Assembly (NCBI GenBank): GCA_934270565.1
Contig: CAKQPR010000002.1
Coordinates: 1 to 64,000 of the forward strand
Direction of reading: 5' to 3'
Length of the DNA: 64,000 bases
Source of the DNA: an uncultured Clostridia bacterium
Lineage (GTDB): Bacteria > Bacillota > Clostridia > Christensenellales > Pumilibacteraceae
Made by a program: the position numbers and the translations under genes. Positions 50,418 to 59,839 of this stretch are shown in pieces (the stretch's first letter is position 1; each line of letters opens with the position of its first letter). The notes under the pieces were generated by a model, which saw only the letters and a list, made by a program, of their open reading frames with translations, did no database searches and was not told where the DNA came from.

Positions 50418-51070
50418 TTCGCGCGCCTCAGCTCTTCCATAGCCGCCCGAGCGTCTTTTGCCCCGAACACGGACGAACCCGCAACGATCGTGTCCGCGCC
50501 CGCAGCCTTTGCCGCCTTTACCGTTTCGGCGTTTATACCTCCGTCGATTTCGAGGCGGGTATTAAGTCCGCGCCGTTTGATTTCGGCGGAAATTTTTTCG
50601 AGCTTGCCCACGGCGGAAGGAATGAATTTCTGCCCGCCGAACCCCGGGTAAACGCTCATGACCAGAATCATATCGGTTTCGCCCAAATAATCGAAAACGA
50701 CCTCCGCGGGGGTATCGGGGCTTATAACGAGCCCGTTCTTTTTACCGAGCGCGCGGATATGCGCAAGCGTTTCGCGAAGCGCCCCGCAAGCCTCGTAATG
50801 CACCGTAATATAATCTGCGCCCGCTTTCGCGTACACGTCGATATAGCGTTCGGGACGATGAACCATAAGGTGTACGTCGAGCTCGAGCGAAGTGTGCGGA
50901 CGAATGTCGGCTACCATTTTCGGACCGAAGCTGATATTCGGCACGAAAATCCCGTCCATAACGTCGCAATGAATTATGTCCGCACCTGCGGCGGTGATCC
51001 TTTCGATTTCCTCGCCCATCTTCGCGAAGTCCGCGCTGAGAATGGACGGAGCGATATACAAATTGTTCAT
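50414..51070 (-). CDS. rpe: Ribulose-phosphate 3-epimerase
   Basis: TIM-barrel enzyme interconverting ribulose and xylulose 5-phosphate. APSILSADFA at the start, HCDVMDG, DVHLMVHRPERYI and LEIDGGINAETV carry the metal and catalytic residues. I chose ATG 51070 (218 residues), with GGAGG 8 bases upstream and one base after the rsgA stop. Confidence 0.96.
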   Translation of the reverse strand: MNNLYIAPSILSADFAKMGEEIERITAAGADIIHCDVMDGIFVPNISFGPKMVADIRPHTSLELDVHLMVHRPERYIDVYAKAGADYITVHYEACGALRETLAHIRALGKKNGLVISPDTPAEVVFDYLGETDMILVMSVYPGFGGQKFIPSAVGKLEKISAEIKRRGLNTRLEIDGGINAETVKAAKAAGADTIVAGSSVFGAKDARAAMEELRRAK

Positions 51071-51071
51071 T

Positions 51072-51947
51072 TTACTTCCTCCCGAAGCTTTTGTAAGCGT
51101 CTTTCGTTTCGGCGAAAATCGCCGCGTATCTGTCGTATCTGTTCTTGTCGAGCCTGCCTTCTTCGACCGCACGTTTCACCGCGCAATCGGGCTCGGCGGT
51201 ATGCGTGCACGGATGAAATCGGCAATCGTCCGCGAGTTCGACATAATCGTCGTAATACGAAGCAAGCGCCCTGTAATCTTCCTCGAACGCGTCGAGCATC
51301 GAAAACCCCGGGGTGTCGATTATCGTCAGACCGTCGTCGGTCTCGACGATGCGCGCCGAAGTCGTGGTATTCTTGCCGCGCATGATCTTTTCGCTGATCT
51401 CGCCCGTTCTGTGCCTGTCCTCGCCCACGATCGCGTTTACGAGCGTCGATTTACCTACGCCCGACTGCCCCGCGAAGCAAACGAGTTTACCGCGTATCGC
51501 CGCTACAAGCTCGTCGATTTCGCCGAGAAGCGCGCTCGTCGTCACGACTTCCGAAACGTCGCTTCCGTACTGTTTTCTTATTTCGTCGGCGCTTATACCG
51601 CCCTTGTCGCGCTTGTTAAGACAGATTATACAGTCGATTCCCGCGCGTTTGCAGTTGATCACCATCTTGTCCGCAAGCATGAAGTCCGGTTCGGGCGACG
51701 GCGAAATAACGATCACTATCGCGTCAACGTTCGCAACGGCGGGGCGTATAAGCGAATTGCGCCGCGGATAAACGGACGAAATCACCGTTTCGCCGTCCGC
51801 TTCCTTTGTTTCGACGAAATCGCCCACAAGCAATTCTCCGTCGCGTTTGAGTTTGCCGCGCGCTCTGACAAACGAGATTTTTCCGTCCTCGCAAATCTCG
51901 AAGCGATCGGAATTATGTGAAATCACTCTCGCTTTACGACTTTCCAT
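51072..51947 (-). CDS. rsgA: Ribosome small subunit-dependent GTPase RsgA
   Basis: Circularly permuted GTPase for late 30S assembly. An N-terminal OB fold is followed by NKRD (111-114, G4), which precedes GQSGVGKST (160-168, G1) and DTPGF (G3), the permuted order. A C-terminal zinc finger has CRFHPCTHTAEPDC. Length is 291 residues. GGAG precedes ATG 51947, which overlaps rlmN by 14 bases. In Bacillus prpC and prkC lie between rlmN and rsgA; both are missing here. Confidence 0.96.
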   Translation of the reverse strand: MESRKARVISHNSDRFEICEDGKISFVRARGKLKRDGELLVGDFVETKEADGETVISSVYPRRNSLIRPAVANVDAIVIVISPSPEPDFMLADKMVINCKRAGIDCIICLNKRDKGGISADEIRKQYGSDVSEVVTTSALLGEIDELVAAIRGKLVCFAGQSGVGKSTLVNAIVGEDRHRTGEISEKIMRGKNTTTSARIVETDDGLTIIDTPGFSMLDAFEEDYRALASYYDDYVELADDCRFHPCTHTAEPDCAVKRAVEEGRLDKNRYDRYAAIFAETKDAYKSFGRK

Positions 51948-52971
51948 TTACATAACTCCGTCTCAGTTGTCCGCACGCGCCGCCGACGTCCGACCCTTTC
52001 GATTTACGGATCGTAGCGCTTACGCCGAATTCGTTAAGTTTTTTCATAAACCGCTCGCCCTCTTCCTTCGTGCAACCGACGAGGTTTTTCTCCTTGACTG
52101 GGTTGAGCATGATAAGGTTGACGTGGCACGGAAAGCCGCGCAATATCTCGCTCAACCGCTTAGCGTCGAAATGGTTCATATTCACGCTCTTGATCATCGT
52201 ATATTCGAAGATAACGCGCCGCCCCGTTTTCTCGAAATAATATTTAGCCGCCTTGACGATTTCGGCGATCGAATAACGATTAGCGATCGGCATAACCTTT
52301 TGCCTCTCTTCGTCGCTGCTCGCGTGAAGCGAGAACGTGAGCGTAACGGTAAACCCGTCGTCCGCGAGCCTGTACACGTTTTCGACAAGCCCGCAGGTGG
52401 AAAGCGAAATATTTCTCTCGCTCACATTAAGCCCCTTTTCGGAGCTTATCAGCCTCAGAAACTTCGTCACTTCGTCGTAATTGTCGAGCGGCTCGCCGCT
52501 TCCCATAAGCACGACGTTCGTCACAGCGCGCTTGCGGTCGGAGCCTCCCGCCTCGCGGTTCACGCAAAGCACCTGCGAAAGAATTTCGCCCGCCGTGAGG
52601 TTTCTCACGAGCCCGCCTATACCCGAAGCGCAGAACGCGCAACCCATACGGCACCCGACCTGCGTCGAAACGCAAAGCGTATTGCCGTAGGACTGTTTCA
52701 TAAACGCGCCCTCGATAATATTACCGTCCGAAAGACGGTAAAGAAATTTTTCCGTGCCGTCGCGCGAAACGAGTTTCTTTTCTGTCGCAACCCCGCGAGC
52801 GGCGTACTTCTCGCTCAATTTTTCGCGAAAAGCGGACGGCAGATCGGTCATTTCGTCGTAATCGTCAAAACGCGTGATATGCGCGTAAAGCTGCTTTGCC
52901 CGATACGACGGAACGCCGAGCTCCGCAACGAGTTTTTCGACTTCTTCATAACTTAAATCGGCAAGTATCAT
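51934..52971 (-). CDS. rlmN: 23S rRNA (A2503-C2) and tRNA methyltransferase RlmN
   Basis: Radical SAM methylase. The [4Fe-4S] cluster Cys residues are 107, 111 and 114 (VGCRMGCAFCASG). The C-terminal Cys near residue 335 (GGACGQLRR) is the second catalytic Cys. GSGEPLDNYD is the GGE-type SAM motif. Length is 345 residues. The start overlaps the rsmB stop (ATGA). Confidence 0.97.
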   Translation of the reverse strand: MILADLSYEEVEKLVAELGVPSYRAKQLYAHITRFDDYDEMTDLPSAFREKLSEKYAARGVATEKKLVSRDGTEKFLYRLSDGNIIEGAFMKQSYGNTLCVSTQVGCRMGCAFCASGIGGLVRNLTAGEILSQVLCVNREAGGSDRKRAVTNVVLMGSGEPLDNYDEVTKFLRLISSEKGLNVSERNISLSTCGLVENVYRLADDGFTVTLTFSLHASSDEERQKVMPIANRYSIAEIVKAAKYYFEKTGRRVIFEYTMIKSVNMNHFDAKRLSEILRGFPCHVNLIMLNPVKEKNLVGCTKEEGERFMKKLNEFGVSATIRKSKGSDVGGACGQLRRSYVNGKS

Positions 52972-54236
52972 TTGTTCCTCCCGAGCGCCGCGACGAAAAA
53001 TCCGTCCGTGCCGTCCGTCTGCGGATAAAGCCGCACGAACCCGTCCGCGCCCGATTTTACCTTATCGAACGCAATCGGTTCGACATAAAAATCGGGGTGA
53101 GTTTTCAGAAACTTTTCCACGACGCGCTCGTTTTCTTTCTTTACGATCGTGCATGTCGAATAGCAAAGTCTGCCGCCCTTTTTAACGTAAAGCGCAGCGG
53201 TCGAGAGAATTTTTTGCTGAATTCCGCAAAGCGCGTTCACGTCCTCGGGCACTCGCGACAGCAGAATATCCGGCTTTGAATGGATCACGCCGAGCCCGCT
53301 GCACGGCACGTCGCAAACCACGAGATCGAACGAATCCCGCCACGTTTCGTTTATAACGGTCGCGTCCGCGCAAACCGCGTTCACTTTTTCGCCCATGCGA
53401 GCCGCATGCGAGCGGATAAGCTCGACCCTGTGCGGGTGAATATCGCAAGCCGTCACTTCTCCGTTCGTCAGGAAGGCAAGATAAACCGCTTTACCACCGG
53501 GCGCGGCGCAAAGATCGAGCACGCGCGGTTTTTCGTGAACTCCGAGCGCGTAAATTTCGGCTGCGAGCGCAGACGAGCGCGACTGCACCGTGTACAAGGT
53601 TTTATCTACGCTTTTAAGGCTCTCGGCGGGCGCGTAATAACCGCAATCCGTTTCGGTAAGCCCCTTTACTTTTCTCTTCCATTCCTCGTCCGTGATTTTA
53701 CGCTTGTTCACCCGAACGTGCGGTCGCTCGTCGAGCTTTGCCGACAGAAACTCGCGGGTGAACTTTTCGCCGTAATCGGACAAAAGAAGTTTTACTATAT
53801 GTTCTGGGCACGAATAATTCACCGAGATTTCGAACGCTTTGTTTTTATCGGAAATCGGAAGCGCGACCTCGCCCGAACGACGAAGAACCGCGTTCACGAA
53901 GCCCGCGAGCTCGCGTTTTCCGATCTTTTTCATAAGCTCCGTCTGAGTGCTCACGACCGCATAATCGGGCTCGGACATATACCGAAGCATGTAAATTCCG
54001 ATTTTGAGCGCGATAACGACGGCGGGTTTCGGCTTCTTTGCCGTAAGCTTGCCGATAATATAATCGAGTTGAACGCTCTTTGAAATAACGCCGTAAAAAA
54101 GCCGCGTAACGTATCCCGCGTCGCGCGGATCGAGCCCGCGTATCGCCTCGTCAAGGGCGAGCGAAGCATAGGCTTTCTCGCGGAAAACCTTGCCGAGCGC
54201 GTTATAGACTATGACGTTTCTGTCGAGCGTGTTCAT
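52968..54236 (-). CDS. rsmB: 16S rRNA (cytosine-967-C5) methyltransferase RsmB
   Basis: The N-terminal NusB-like RNA-binding domain (about 1-150) is followed by a SAM-dependent methyltransferase domain with LCAAPGGKAVYLA, CDVPCSGLGV (catalytic Cys) and YSTCTI (second Cys). Length is 422 residues, usual. It lies 4 bases after fmt. Confidence 0.96.
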   Translation of the reverse strand: MNTLDRNVIVYNALGKVFREKAYASLALDEAIRGLDPRDAGYVTRLFYGVISKSVQLDYIIGKLTAKKPKPAVVIALKIGIYMLRYMSEPDYAVVSTQTELMKKIGKRELAGFVNAVLRRSGEVALPISDKNKAFEISVNYSCPEHIVKLLLSDYGEKFTREFLSAKLDERPHVRVNKRKITDEEWKRKVKGLTETDCGYYAPAESLKSVDKTLYTVQSRSSALAAEIYALGVHEKPRVLDLCAAPGGKAVYLAFLTNGEVTACDIHPHRVELIRSHAARMGEKVNAVCADATVINETWRDSFDLVVCDVPCSGLGVIHSKPDILLSRVPEDVNALCGIQQKILSTAALYVKKGGRLCYSTCTIVKKENERVVEKFLKTHPDFYVEPIAFDKVKSGADGFVRLYPQTDGTDGFFVAALGRNK

Positions 54237-54240
54237 TCTT

Positions 54241-55149
54241 TCACCGTAAAACCGTTCCGACCGGCACCTTTACGCCGTTCAGAAAATCAGCCGTTTTCAT
54301 TCGTTTTTTACCGCTTGCCTGCACTTCGGTAAAGCTCACCGCGCCTTCGCCGCAAGCAACCGTTATGCCGTTTTTGTCCGCTTTGATAACTTCGCCGAGC
54401 CCGCCTTTTCCGTCGGCAAGATCGAGCCTGTAAACTTTGAGCGGGTTTTCGCCGAGCGTGCAGACTCCGTACCCGAAGCCGCGTATGCGGTTTCTCACCT
54501 CGCAGGCGGGGCGGGAAAAATCGATAAAATATTCTTCTTTCTTTATCGGCGGGGCGTTCGTCGCGAGTTCGCCGTTTTGCGGAACAGGCTTAATCGTACC
54601 GCCGACGTAGCTCTCGATCGTATTTAACAAAAGCTCCGAGCCCGCCGCCGCGAGCTTTTCATAAACAGCATCGACGTAATCGTTATCGTCGATATTCACT
54701 TTTGTTTCGGACAAAATATCGCCCGTATCCATGCCCGCGTCCGTCCGCATTATCGTTACGCCCGTTTCGGTAAGTCCGTCGGCGATTGCCCTCTGAATGG
54801 GCGCGCTTCCGCGATACTTCGGCAGCAGCGATCCGTGAACGTTGAGCGTTCCGAAGCGCGGGATATCGAGAATTTCCTGCGAAAGAATCTGTCCGTAAGC
54901 CGCCGTAATCATAAGATCGGGCGCGATTTCGCGTAAAGTTCCCACACCGTCGCGACGGATCTTTTCGAACTGAAAAACGGGAATTCCGAGGCTTTCCGCG
55001 AGCTCCTTTACCGCGCACGGAATAAGCCTGCCCTTACGATCCTTCTCGCGATCGGGCTGGCAGACGGCCGCCGCCACTTCGTATTTTTTTACAAGCGCTT
55101 CGAGCACCGTTGCGGCGAACTTCGGCGTTCCGAGAAAAACTATCCTCAT
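54241..55149 (-). CDS. fmt: Methionyl-tRNA formyltransferase
   Basis: Formylates initiator Met-tRNA. FLGTPKFAATVLEAL at the start, the folate/catalytic block NVHGSLLPKYRGSAPIQRAI and the C-terminal OB fold are all present. Length is 302 residues. It overlaps def by 4 bases, so the enzymes that add and remove the formyl group are coupled. Confidence 0.96.
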   Translation of the reverse strand: MRIVFLGTPKFAATVLEALVKKYEVAAAVCQPDREKDRKGRLIPCAVKELAESLGIPVFQFEKIRRDGVGTLREIAPDLMITAAYGQILSQEILDIPRFGTLNVHGSLLPKYRGSAPIQRAIADGLTETGVTIMRTDAGMDTGDILSETKVNIDDNDYVDAVYEKLAAAGSELLLNTIESYVGGTIKPVPQNGELATNAPPIKKEEYFIDFSRPACEVRNRIRGFGYGVCTLGENPLKVYRLDLADGKGGLGEVIKADKNGITVACGEGAVSFTEVQASGKKRMKTADFLNGVKVPVGTVLR

Positions 55150-55601
55150 TGAAAATCCTCGTTTATCATTTTGTCGATATACATAATCCCGTCGAGGTGA
55201 TCTATTTCGTGGCAGAACGCAACCGCCGCGAACCCCTCGACCTTATATCTTGCCTTCTCGCCGTTGCGCGTGAACGCTTCCACGACGATTTTTTTAGGTC
55301 TTTCGACCTCGCCGCTGCGCCCGGGGATACTCAGACAACCCTCCGGTCCGATCTGCGAGCCGCTCGAGCGGACGATAACGGGGTTGACGAGCTCGTAAAC
55401 GGTTTCGCCGTCGATACACACCACGCACACCCGCTTCAATATTCCGACCTGCGGCGCGGCAAGCCCCACGCCCTCGGCTTTGAACATTGTCTCGGTCATA
55501 TCGTCGATCAGCTGCCCGAGCCTGTCGTCGAACGCGGTCACTTCTCTGCATTTCGCTCTTAAAATCGGATCGCCGATTTTTACGATGTTTCTCGTTGCCA
55601 T
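55146..55601 (-). CDS. def: Peptide deformylase
   Basis: Metalloenzyme that removes the N-formyl group. The three motifs are GVGLAAPQVG, EGCLSIPG (metal Cys) and CHEIDHLDG (HExxH). Length is 151 residues, type 1-like. GAGGC precedes ATG 55601, 10 bases after priA. Confidence 0.97.
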   Translation of the reverse strand: MATRNIVKIGDPILRAKCREVTAFDDRLGQLIDDMTETMFKAEGVGLAAPQVGILKRVCVVCIDGETVYELVNPVIVRSSGSQIGPEGCLSIPGRSGEVERPKKIVVEAFTRNGEKARYKVEGFAAVAFCHEIDHLDGIMYIDKMINEDFQ

Positions 55602-55611
55602 AATTTTTGCC

Positions 55612-57807
55612 TCACCCCAGATTGTTCGGGTTCACTTCTACGAAAACCGTAGCTTTCGGAACCGTGTATTTGTCCGTTATTTCGTAAATTTTACCGGTAA
55701 TTTCGTCCTCGTTACCCACGATGCGCGCGATTATCTGAACGCGGAATTTGTCCTGAATTTTCTTCAGCGGAGATCGCATCGCCGCGAAATACGCGAAATT
55801 CTGCCGATAACTTCTGCTCAGCTCCGTCACGTCGTCGAATATTCCTTTCAGAACCCGCCCCGCAAGCTCCTCGTTTTCCGAGCTTACGAGCACGCGGACA
55901 ATGCGCGAAAACGGCGGGTATTTCGTGACTTCGCGAAGGTTGACTTCCTTTTCGTAAAAGCCGAGGTAGTTGTTCGTGGCGGCGAATTTATAGACGTAAT
56001 GGTTCGGCGTATAAGTCTGAAGAACGACCCTGCCCGCCTTTTCGTCGCGCCCCGCACGCCCCGCGACCTGCGTGATAAGCTGATATGTACGCTCCGCCGC
56101 GCGGAAGTCCGCGAAATGCAGGCTCATATCCGCGTCCACAATCCCCACAAGCGTAACGTCGGGGAAATCGTGTCCTTTTGCGATCATCTGCGTTCCGACC
56201 AGAATATTAGCCTTTTTTGCCGCAAATTCGCCTAAGATTTCGACGTGCGCGTCTTTGCCGCGCGTTGTGTCGTTGTCCATTCTCAGAATTTTAGCGGCGG
56301 GAAACAGCTCCCGAAGCTTTTCCACGACCGTCTGCGTTCCGATGAATCCGAGCTTGATCGAGGGCGAATGACACTTCGGACACTCGTCGAGAACGGCGTA
56401 TCGGTTTCCGCAGTAATGGCATTTCAGAACGCGTTCGTCCTTGTGGTAAACGAGCGAAACGTCGCACCGCTCGCACTTGGGAACGTATCCGCAACTGCGG
56501 CACATCATGTACGACGAATAACCGCGGCGGTTTATGAAGATTATCGCCTGCTCGCCCTTGTCGAGGCACTCGCGAAGCTCTTCGATCAGAAGCCGTGAAA
56601 ACATACCGTTGTTGCCCGCGTAAACTTCCTTGCACATGTTCACGATCTGTATTTCGGGAAGCGGTTTTTTGTTTATCCTTTCGGACAGTTTCAGCAGCTT
56701 GTACTCACCGGTTTGTGTCCGATAGTACGAATCGATCGATGGGGTCGCGCTGCCGAGAACAAGCGAACAATCGTTGTACTTTGCGCGGAATCGCGCAACC
56801 TCGTGCGTGACGTAACGCGGGTTGGATTCGGAAACGTAACTCGAATCGTGCTCCTCGTCGATTATGATAAGCCCGATGTTTTTAAGCGGAGCGAAAATCG
56901 CGCTTCTCGCTCCCACCGCAACGCGCGCTCTGCCGCTAAGAAGCCTGCGCCATTCGTCGAAACGCTCGCCGACGCCGAGCCCGCTGTGAAGAAGCGCCAC
57001 GTCGTTGCCGAATCTCGCGCGGAATGCCTTGAGCACCTGCGGAGTGAGCGAAATTTCGGGCACGAGCATAATCGCGTTTTTACCGGCTTTGAGCGCTTCG
57101 GAAATTGCGTGCATATAGACTTCGGTCTTGCCGCTTCCCGTGACGCCGTGAAGAAGATAAGTCGCGTGCTCGCCCCTGCCGATACGCTCGACGACTTCGG
57201 CTTGCGCGGGCGTGAGCATGATTTTTTGCGCGTTTGCCGCGCTTAAATCGGTGTACGGCGTGCGGAGCGATTCTTCCTCTTCCGTTACTACTATTCCGCG
57301 TACGATGAAATTACGGAGCGCCGCCGCGGAGAAATTTTTGTTGAGTTCGGTTACGCTTTCGCGATCGATTTCCTGAAGGTAATAAAACAGATCGAGCTGA
57401 GCCGTCGCCGTCGGTTTTATAAAGCTTGCGGGGTCGGTTGTCCGATACTCGTCCGCAAGCCGCGCGTATTTTACGGTAAGCTCCTTCACTCTGCCGCCGC
57501 GCATCTGGGCGGGTATAAACAACCTCAGAACGTCCACCTTGCGAAGGTGGTAGCGATTCGTCATATAATCCATAAGCGACAGCATTTCTTCGGAAATCAC
57601 CGCCGTTTCGTCGAGCGTACGAATTATCGGTTTAAGGTTCGGATACTCGCTTTTATCCTTTACAGCGACGACGTAGCCTTCGGTTTCGGTGCGCCCGAAC
57701 GGTACGAGCACGCGAAAGCCCGCCCCGATATCGAGCGAGCCGATTTCGTAGTCGAAAATCCTGTCGATTTCGCTACTGCTTATATCTACTATAACCTCCG
57801 CGACCAT
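55612..57807 (-). CDS. priA: Primosomal protein N' (PriA helicase)
   Basis: Restarts collapsed forks by loading the primosome. The N-terminal DNA-binding domain precedes Walker A GVTGSGKT (221-228) and DEEH (IIIDEEHDSSY). The zinc-binding insert has eight Cys (CRSCGYVPKCERC through CHYCGNRYAVLDECPKC), and motif VI is TQVAGRAGRD. Length is 731 residues. The start overlaps the coaBC stop (TAATG). Confidence 0.97.
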   Translation of the reverse strand: MVAEVIVDISSSEIDRIFDYEIGSLDIGAGFRVLVPFGRTETEGYVVAVKDKSEYPNLKPIIRTLDETAVISEEMLSLMDYMTNRYHLRKVDVLRLFIPAQMRGGRVKELTVKYARLADEYRTTDPASFIKPTATAQLDLFYYLQEIDRESVTELNKNFSAAALRNFIVRGIVVTEEEESLRTPYTDLSAANAQKIMLTPAQAEVVERIGRGEHATYLLHGVTGSGKTEVYMHAISEALKAGKNAIMLVPEISLTPQVLKAFRARFGNDVALLHSGLGVGERFDEWRRLLSGRARVAVGARSAIFAPLKNIGLIIIDEEHDSSYVSESNPRYVTHEVARFRAKYNDCSLVLGSATPSIDSYYRTQTGEYKLLKLSERINKKPLPEIQIVNMCKEVYAGNNGMFSRLLIEELRECLDKGEQAIIFINRRGYSSYMMCRSCGYVPKCERCDVSLVYHKDERVLKCHYCGNRYAVLDECPKCHSPSIKLGFIGTQTVVEKLRELFPAAKILRMDNDTTRGKDAHVEILGEFAAKKANILVGTQMIAKGHDFPDVTLVGIVDADMSLHFADFRAAERTYQLITQVAGRAGRDEKAGRVVLQTYTPNHYVYKFAATNNYLGFYEKEVNLREVTKYPPFSRIVRVLVSSENEELAGRVLKGIFDDVTELSRSYRQNFAYFAAMRSPLKKIQDKFRVQIIARIVGNEDEITGKIYEITDKYTVPKATVFVEVNPNNLG

Positions 57808-58988
57808 TACAGCTTACCGATTTCGTCGAGGAGCAGATCGGCAAGCGCGGTTTTTTCGAGCAAGCCGAAATCCTTTTTCGTTTCGCGGGTGATGACGGTT
57901 ACGATATTCGTGTCGGTATTAAAGCCCGCGCCCTTTTTCGTAACGTCGTTAAGCACGACCATATCGGCGTTTTTCTTCCGAAGCTTACCGCGCGCGTTAG
58001 CCTCGCAATCGTCCGTTTCCGCGCTGAAAATCACGAGCTTTTTGTCGCCCTTGATCTTGCCGATCGCCGCCGCGATGTCGGGGTTCTTTTTGAGTCTGAG
58101 CGTGAGCTCGTCCGATTTTATCTTCTTGTCCGAAATCTTTTCGACGGCGTAATCCGCGGGAGCCGCCGCCTTTACGACGATATCCGCGCGGTCGAGATTG
58201 TCCAAAACCGCGTCGTACATTTCCTGCGTGGTCGTTACGTCGATCCGCTCTATTCCGTCGGGAACGGGCACGGTTATATTACCTGCGACGAGAATAACTT
58301 TTGCGCCGCGATCAAGCGCCTTCGAGGCGATCGCAACGCCCATTTTGCCGCTCGACCGGTTGGTAATAAAACGCACGGGGTCGATGGGTTCGCTAGTGCC
58401 TCCAGCGGTGACGAGCACCGTTTTGCCGTCGTAATCGGGCTTCGGAACGAGAATATCGAACGCCGCTTTTACGATCTGTTCGGGTTCCGCCATTCTGCCC
58501 CTGCCCACGTCGCCGCAAGCGAGAAAGCCGCTTCCGCTTTCAACGAAATACGCGCCGCGATCGCGGAGGATCTTTTCGTTTTCCTCGTACGCTTCGGCGG
58601 TAATCATATTCACGTTCATGGCGGGAGCAAGAAGCATAGGGCATTTCATCGCAAGCGCGGTCGTGGACGCGAAATCGTCCGCTATTCCGCGGGCAAGCTT
58701 TGCCGCAAAGTCCGCCGTCATAGGCGCAACGATGAAAATATCCGCTTTTTTCGCAAGCGAAACGTGCTCTACTTCCCATTCGAAATCGCGGTCGAAAGTA
58801 TCGACGACCACGCGGTTTCCGCTTAGCGTCTCGAAAGTGAGCGGCGTAACGAATTCGGTGGCGTTTTTCGTCATAACGACGAAAACGCGTGCGCCCGCTT
58901 TTCTCAGCGAACTCACGACGTGACACGTCTTATATGCGGCTATTCCGCCCGTGACGCAAACGACCGCGTTTTTACCCGAAAGGTTCAA
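57807..58988 (-). CDS. coaBC: Bifunctional phosphopantothenoylcysteine decarboxylase/synthase
   Basis: Two steps of coenzyme A synthesis. The N-terminal flavin decarboxylase CoaC (VTGGIAAYK, then APMTADFAAKLARGIADD and APAMNVNM) is followed by CoaB (VLVTAGGTSEPIDPVRFITNRSSGKMG). Length is 393 residues. The start is TTG 58988, directly after the rpoZ stop and 5 bases after GAGGA; no ATG is available. Confidence 0.96.
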   Translation of the reverse strand: MNLSGKNAVVCVTGGIAAYKTCHVVSSLRKAGARVFVVMTKNATEFVTPLTFETLSGNRVVVDTFDRDFEWEVEHVSLAKKADIFIVAPMTADFAAKLARGIADDFASTTALAMKCPMLLAPAMNVNMITAEAYEENEKILRDRGAYFVESGSGFLACGDVGRGRMAEPEQIVKAAFDILVPKPDYDGKTVLVTAGGTSEPIDPVRFITNRSSGKMGVAIASKALDRGAKVILVAGNITVPVPDGIERIDVTTTQEMYDAVLDNLDRADIVVKAAAPADYAVEKISDKKIKSDELTLRLKKNPDIAAAIGKIKGDKKLVIFSAETDDCEANARGKLRKKNADMVVLNDVTKKGAGFNTDTNIVTVITRETKKDFGLLEKTALADLLLDEIGKL

Positions 58989-59186
58989 TCAGTCCTCGTT
59001 CCTGGCTTCTACCGAGCCGTTGTAAAGCTCTTTTGCCGCGTAAGTAACGGGGTTTACGCCGGTGCTCTCGAGCATATCGAGCTTTTTGTCGAGAAGGAAG
59101 CGGGCGCGCTTTGCCGTGACGATTACGAGCGCGTACTTGCAACCGATTTTGTCCACAAGTTTATCAATGGGGGGATCGATCATCAT
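58989..59186 (-). CDS. rpoZ: RNA polymerase omega subunit
   Basis: 65-residue subunit that helps fold the beta' subunit. KIGCKYALVIVTAKRARFLL and the NPVTYAAKELYNG region are typical. AGGAG lies about 12 bases before the first of two ATGs (59186 and 59183). It lies in its usual place between gmk and coaBC. Confidence 0.9.
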   Translation of the reverse strand: MMIDPPIDKLVDKIGCKYALVIVTAKRARFLLDKKLDMLESTGVNPVTYAAKELYNGSVEARNED

Positions 59187-59213
59187 AATGAGTATATTCT
59201 CCTAAAAAAGTTT

Positions 59214-59825
59214 TCAGTGTTTGGTGTTGAGGTAGTCGATAATTACCGCCTCGTTGCGCGAAATTCTGCTCTTTTCCGCTTCGATTATCGAAAGCGTCTG
59301 CTTTATTGCCGTTTCGAGATCGTCGTTGAACACGATATAATCGAACTGCTTGTATTTCGCGAGCTCGCTCTTGGCGCACGACAGGCGGCGGCGGATACTC
59401 TCTTCCGAGTCCGTGCCGCGGGCGCGAAGGCGCTTTTCGAGGATTTCGAACGACGGGGGAATAATGAAAATCGTAACGGCGTCGGGATAAATTTTCTTGA
59501 TCTGCTTAGCGCCGAGCGTGTCGATTTCGAACATTACGTCCTGACCCTTGGCGAGCTTTTCGTATACGGGAGCTTTGGGCGTGCCGTAATAATTGCTGTA
59601 AACCGCGGCCGTTTCGAGAAACTCTCCGTTCGCAATCATCTTCTGATACTGCTCCTCGGTGCGGAAGTAGTAATGAACGCCGTCCACTTCGCCCTTACGC
59701 GGCGCGCGGGTCGTAACCGAAATGGAGCGCTGAATTTCGGGTCGACGGATCAGAACTTCGTTGTAAACCGTGCCCTTGCCCGCCCCCGAAGGACCGGATA
59801 TAACTATCAGTAAGCCTTTTTTCAT
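59214..59825 (-). CDS. gmk: Guanylate kinase
   Basis: Phosphorylates GMP to GDP. P-loop GPSGAGKGT (11-19), SVTTRAPRKGEVDGVHYYF (GMP binding) and YSNYYGTPK are standard. Length is 203 residues. AAAGGAG precedes ATG 59825. remA, which often lies between yicC and gmk in Firmicutes, is absent. Confidence 0.97.
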   Translation of the reverse strand: MKKGLLIVISGPSGAGKGTVYNEVLIRRPEIQRSISVTTRAPRKGEVDGVHYYFRTEEQYQKMIANGEFLETAAVYSNYYGTPKAPVYEKLAKGQDVMFEIDTLGAKQIKKIYPDAVTIFIIPPSFEILEKRLRARGTDSEESIRRRLSCAKSELAKYKQFDYIVFNDDLETAIKQTLSIIEAEKSRISRNEAVIIDYLNTKH

Positions 59826-59839
59826 TTGCGTAGCTCCTT

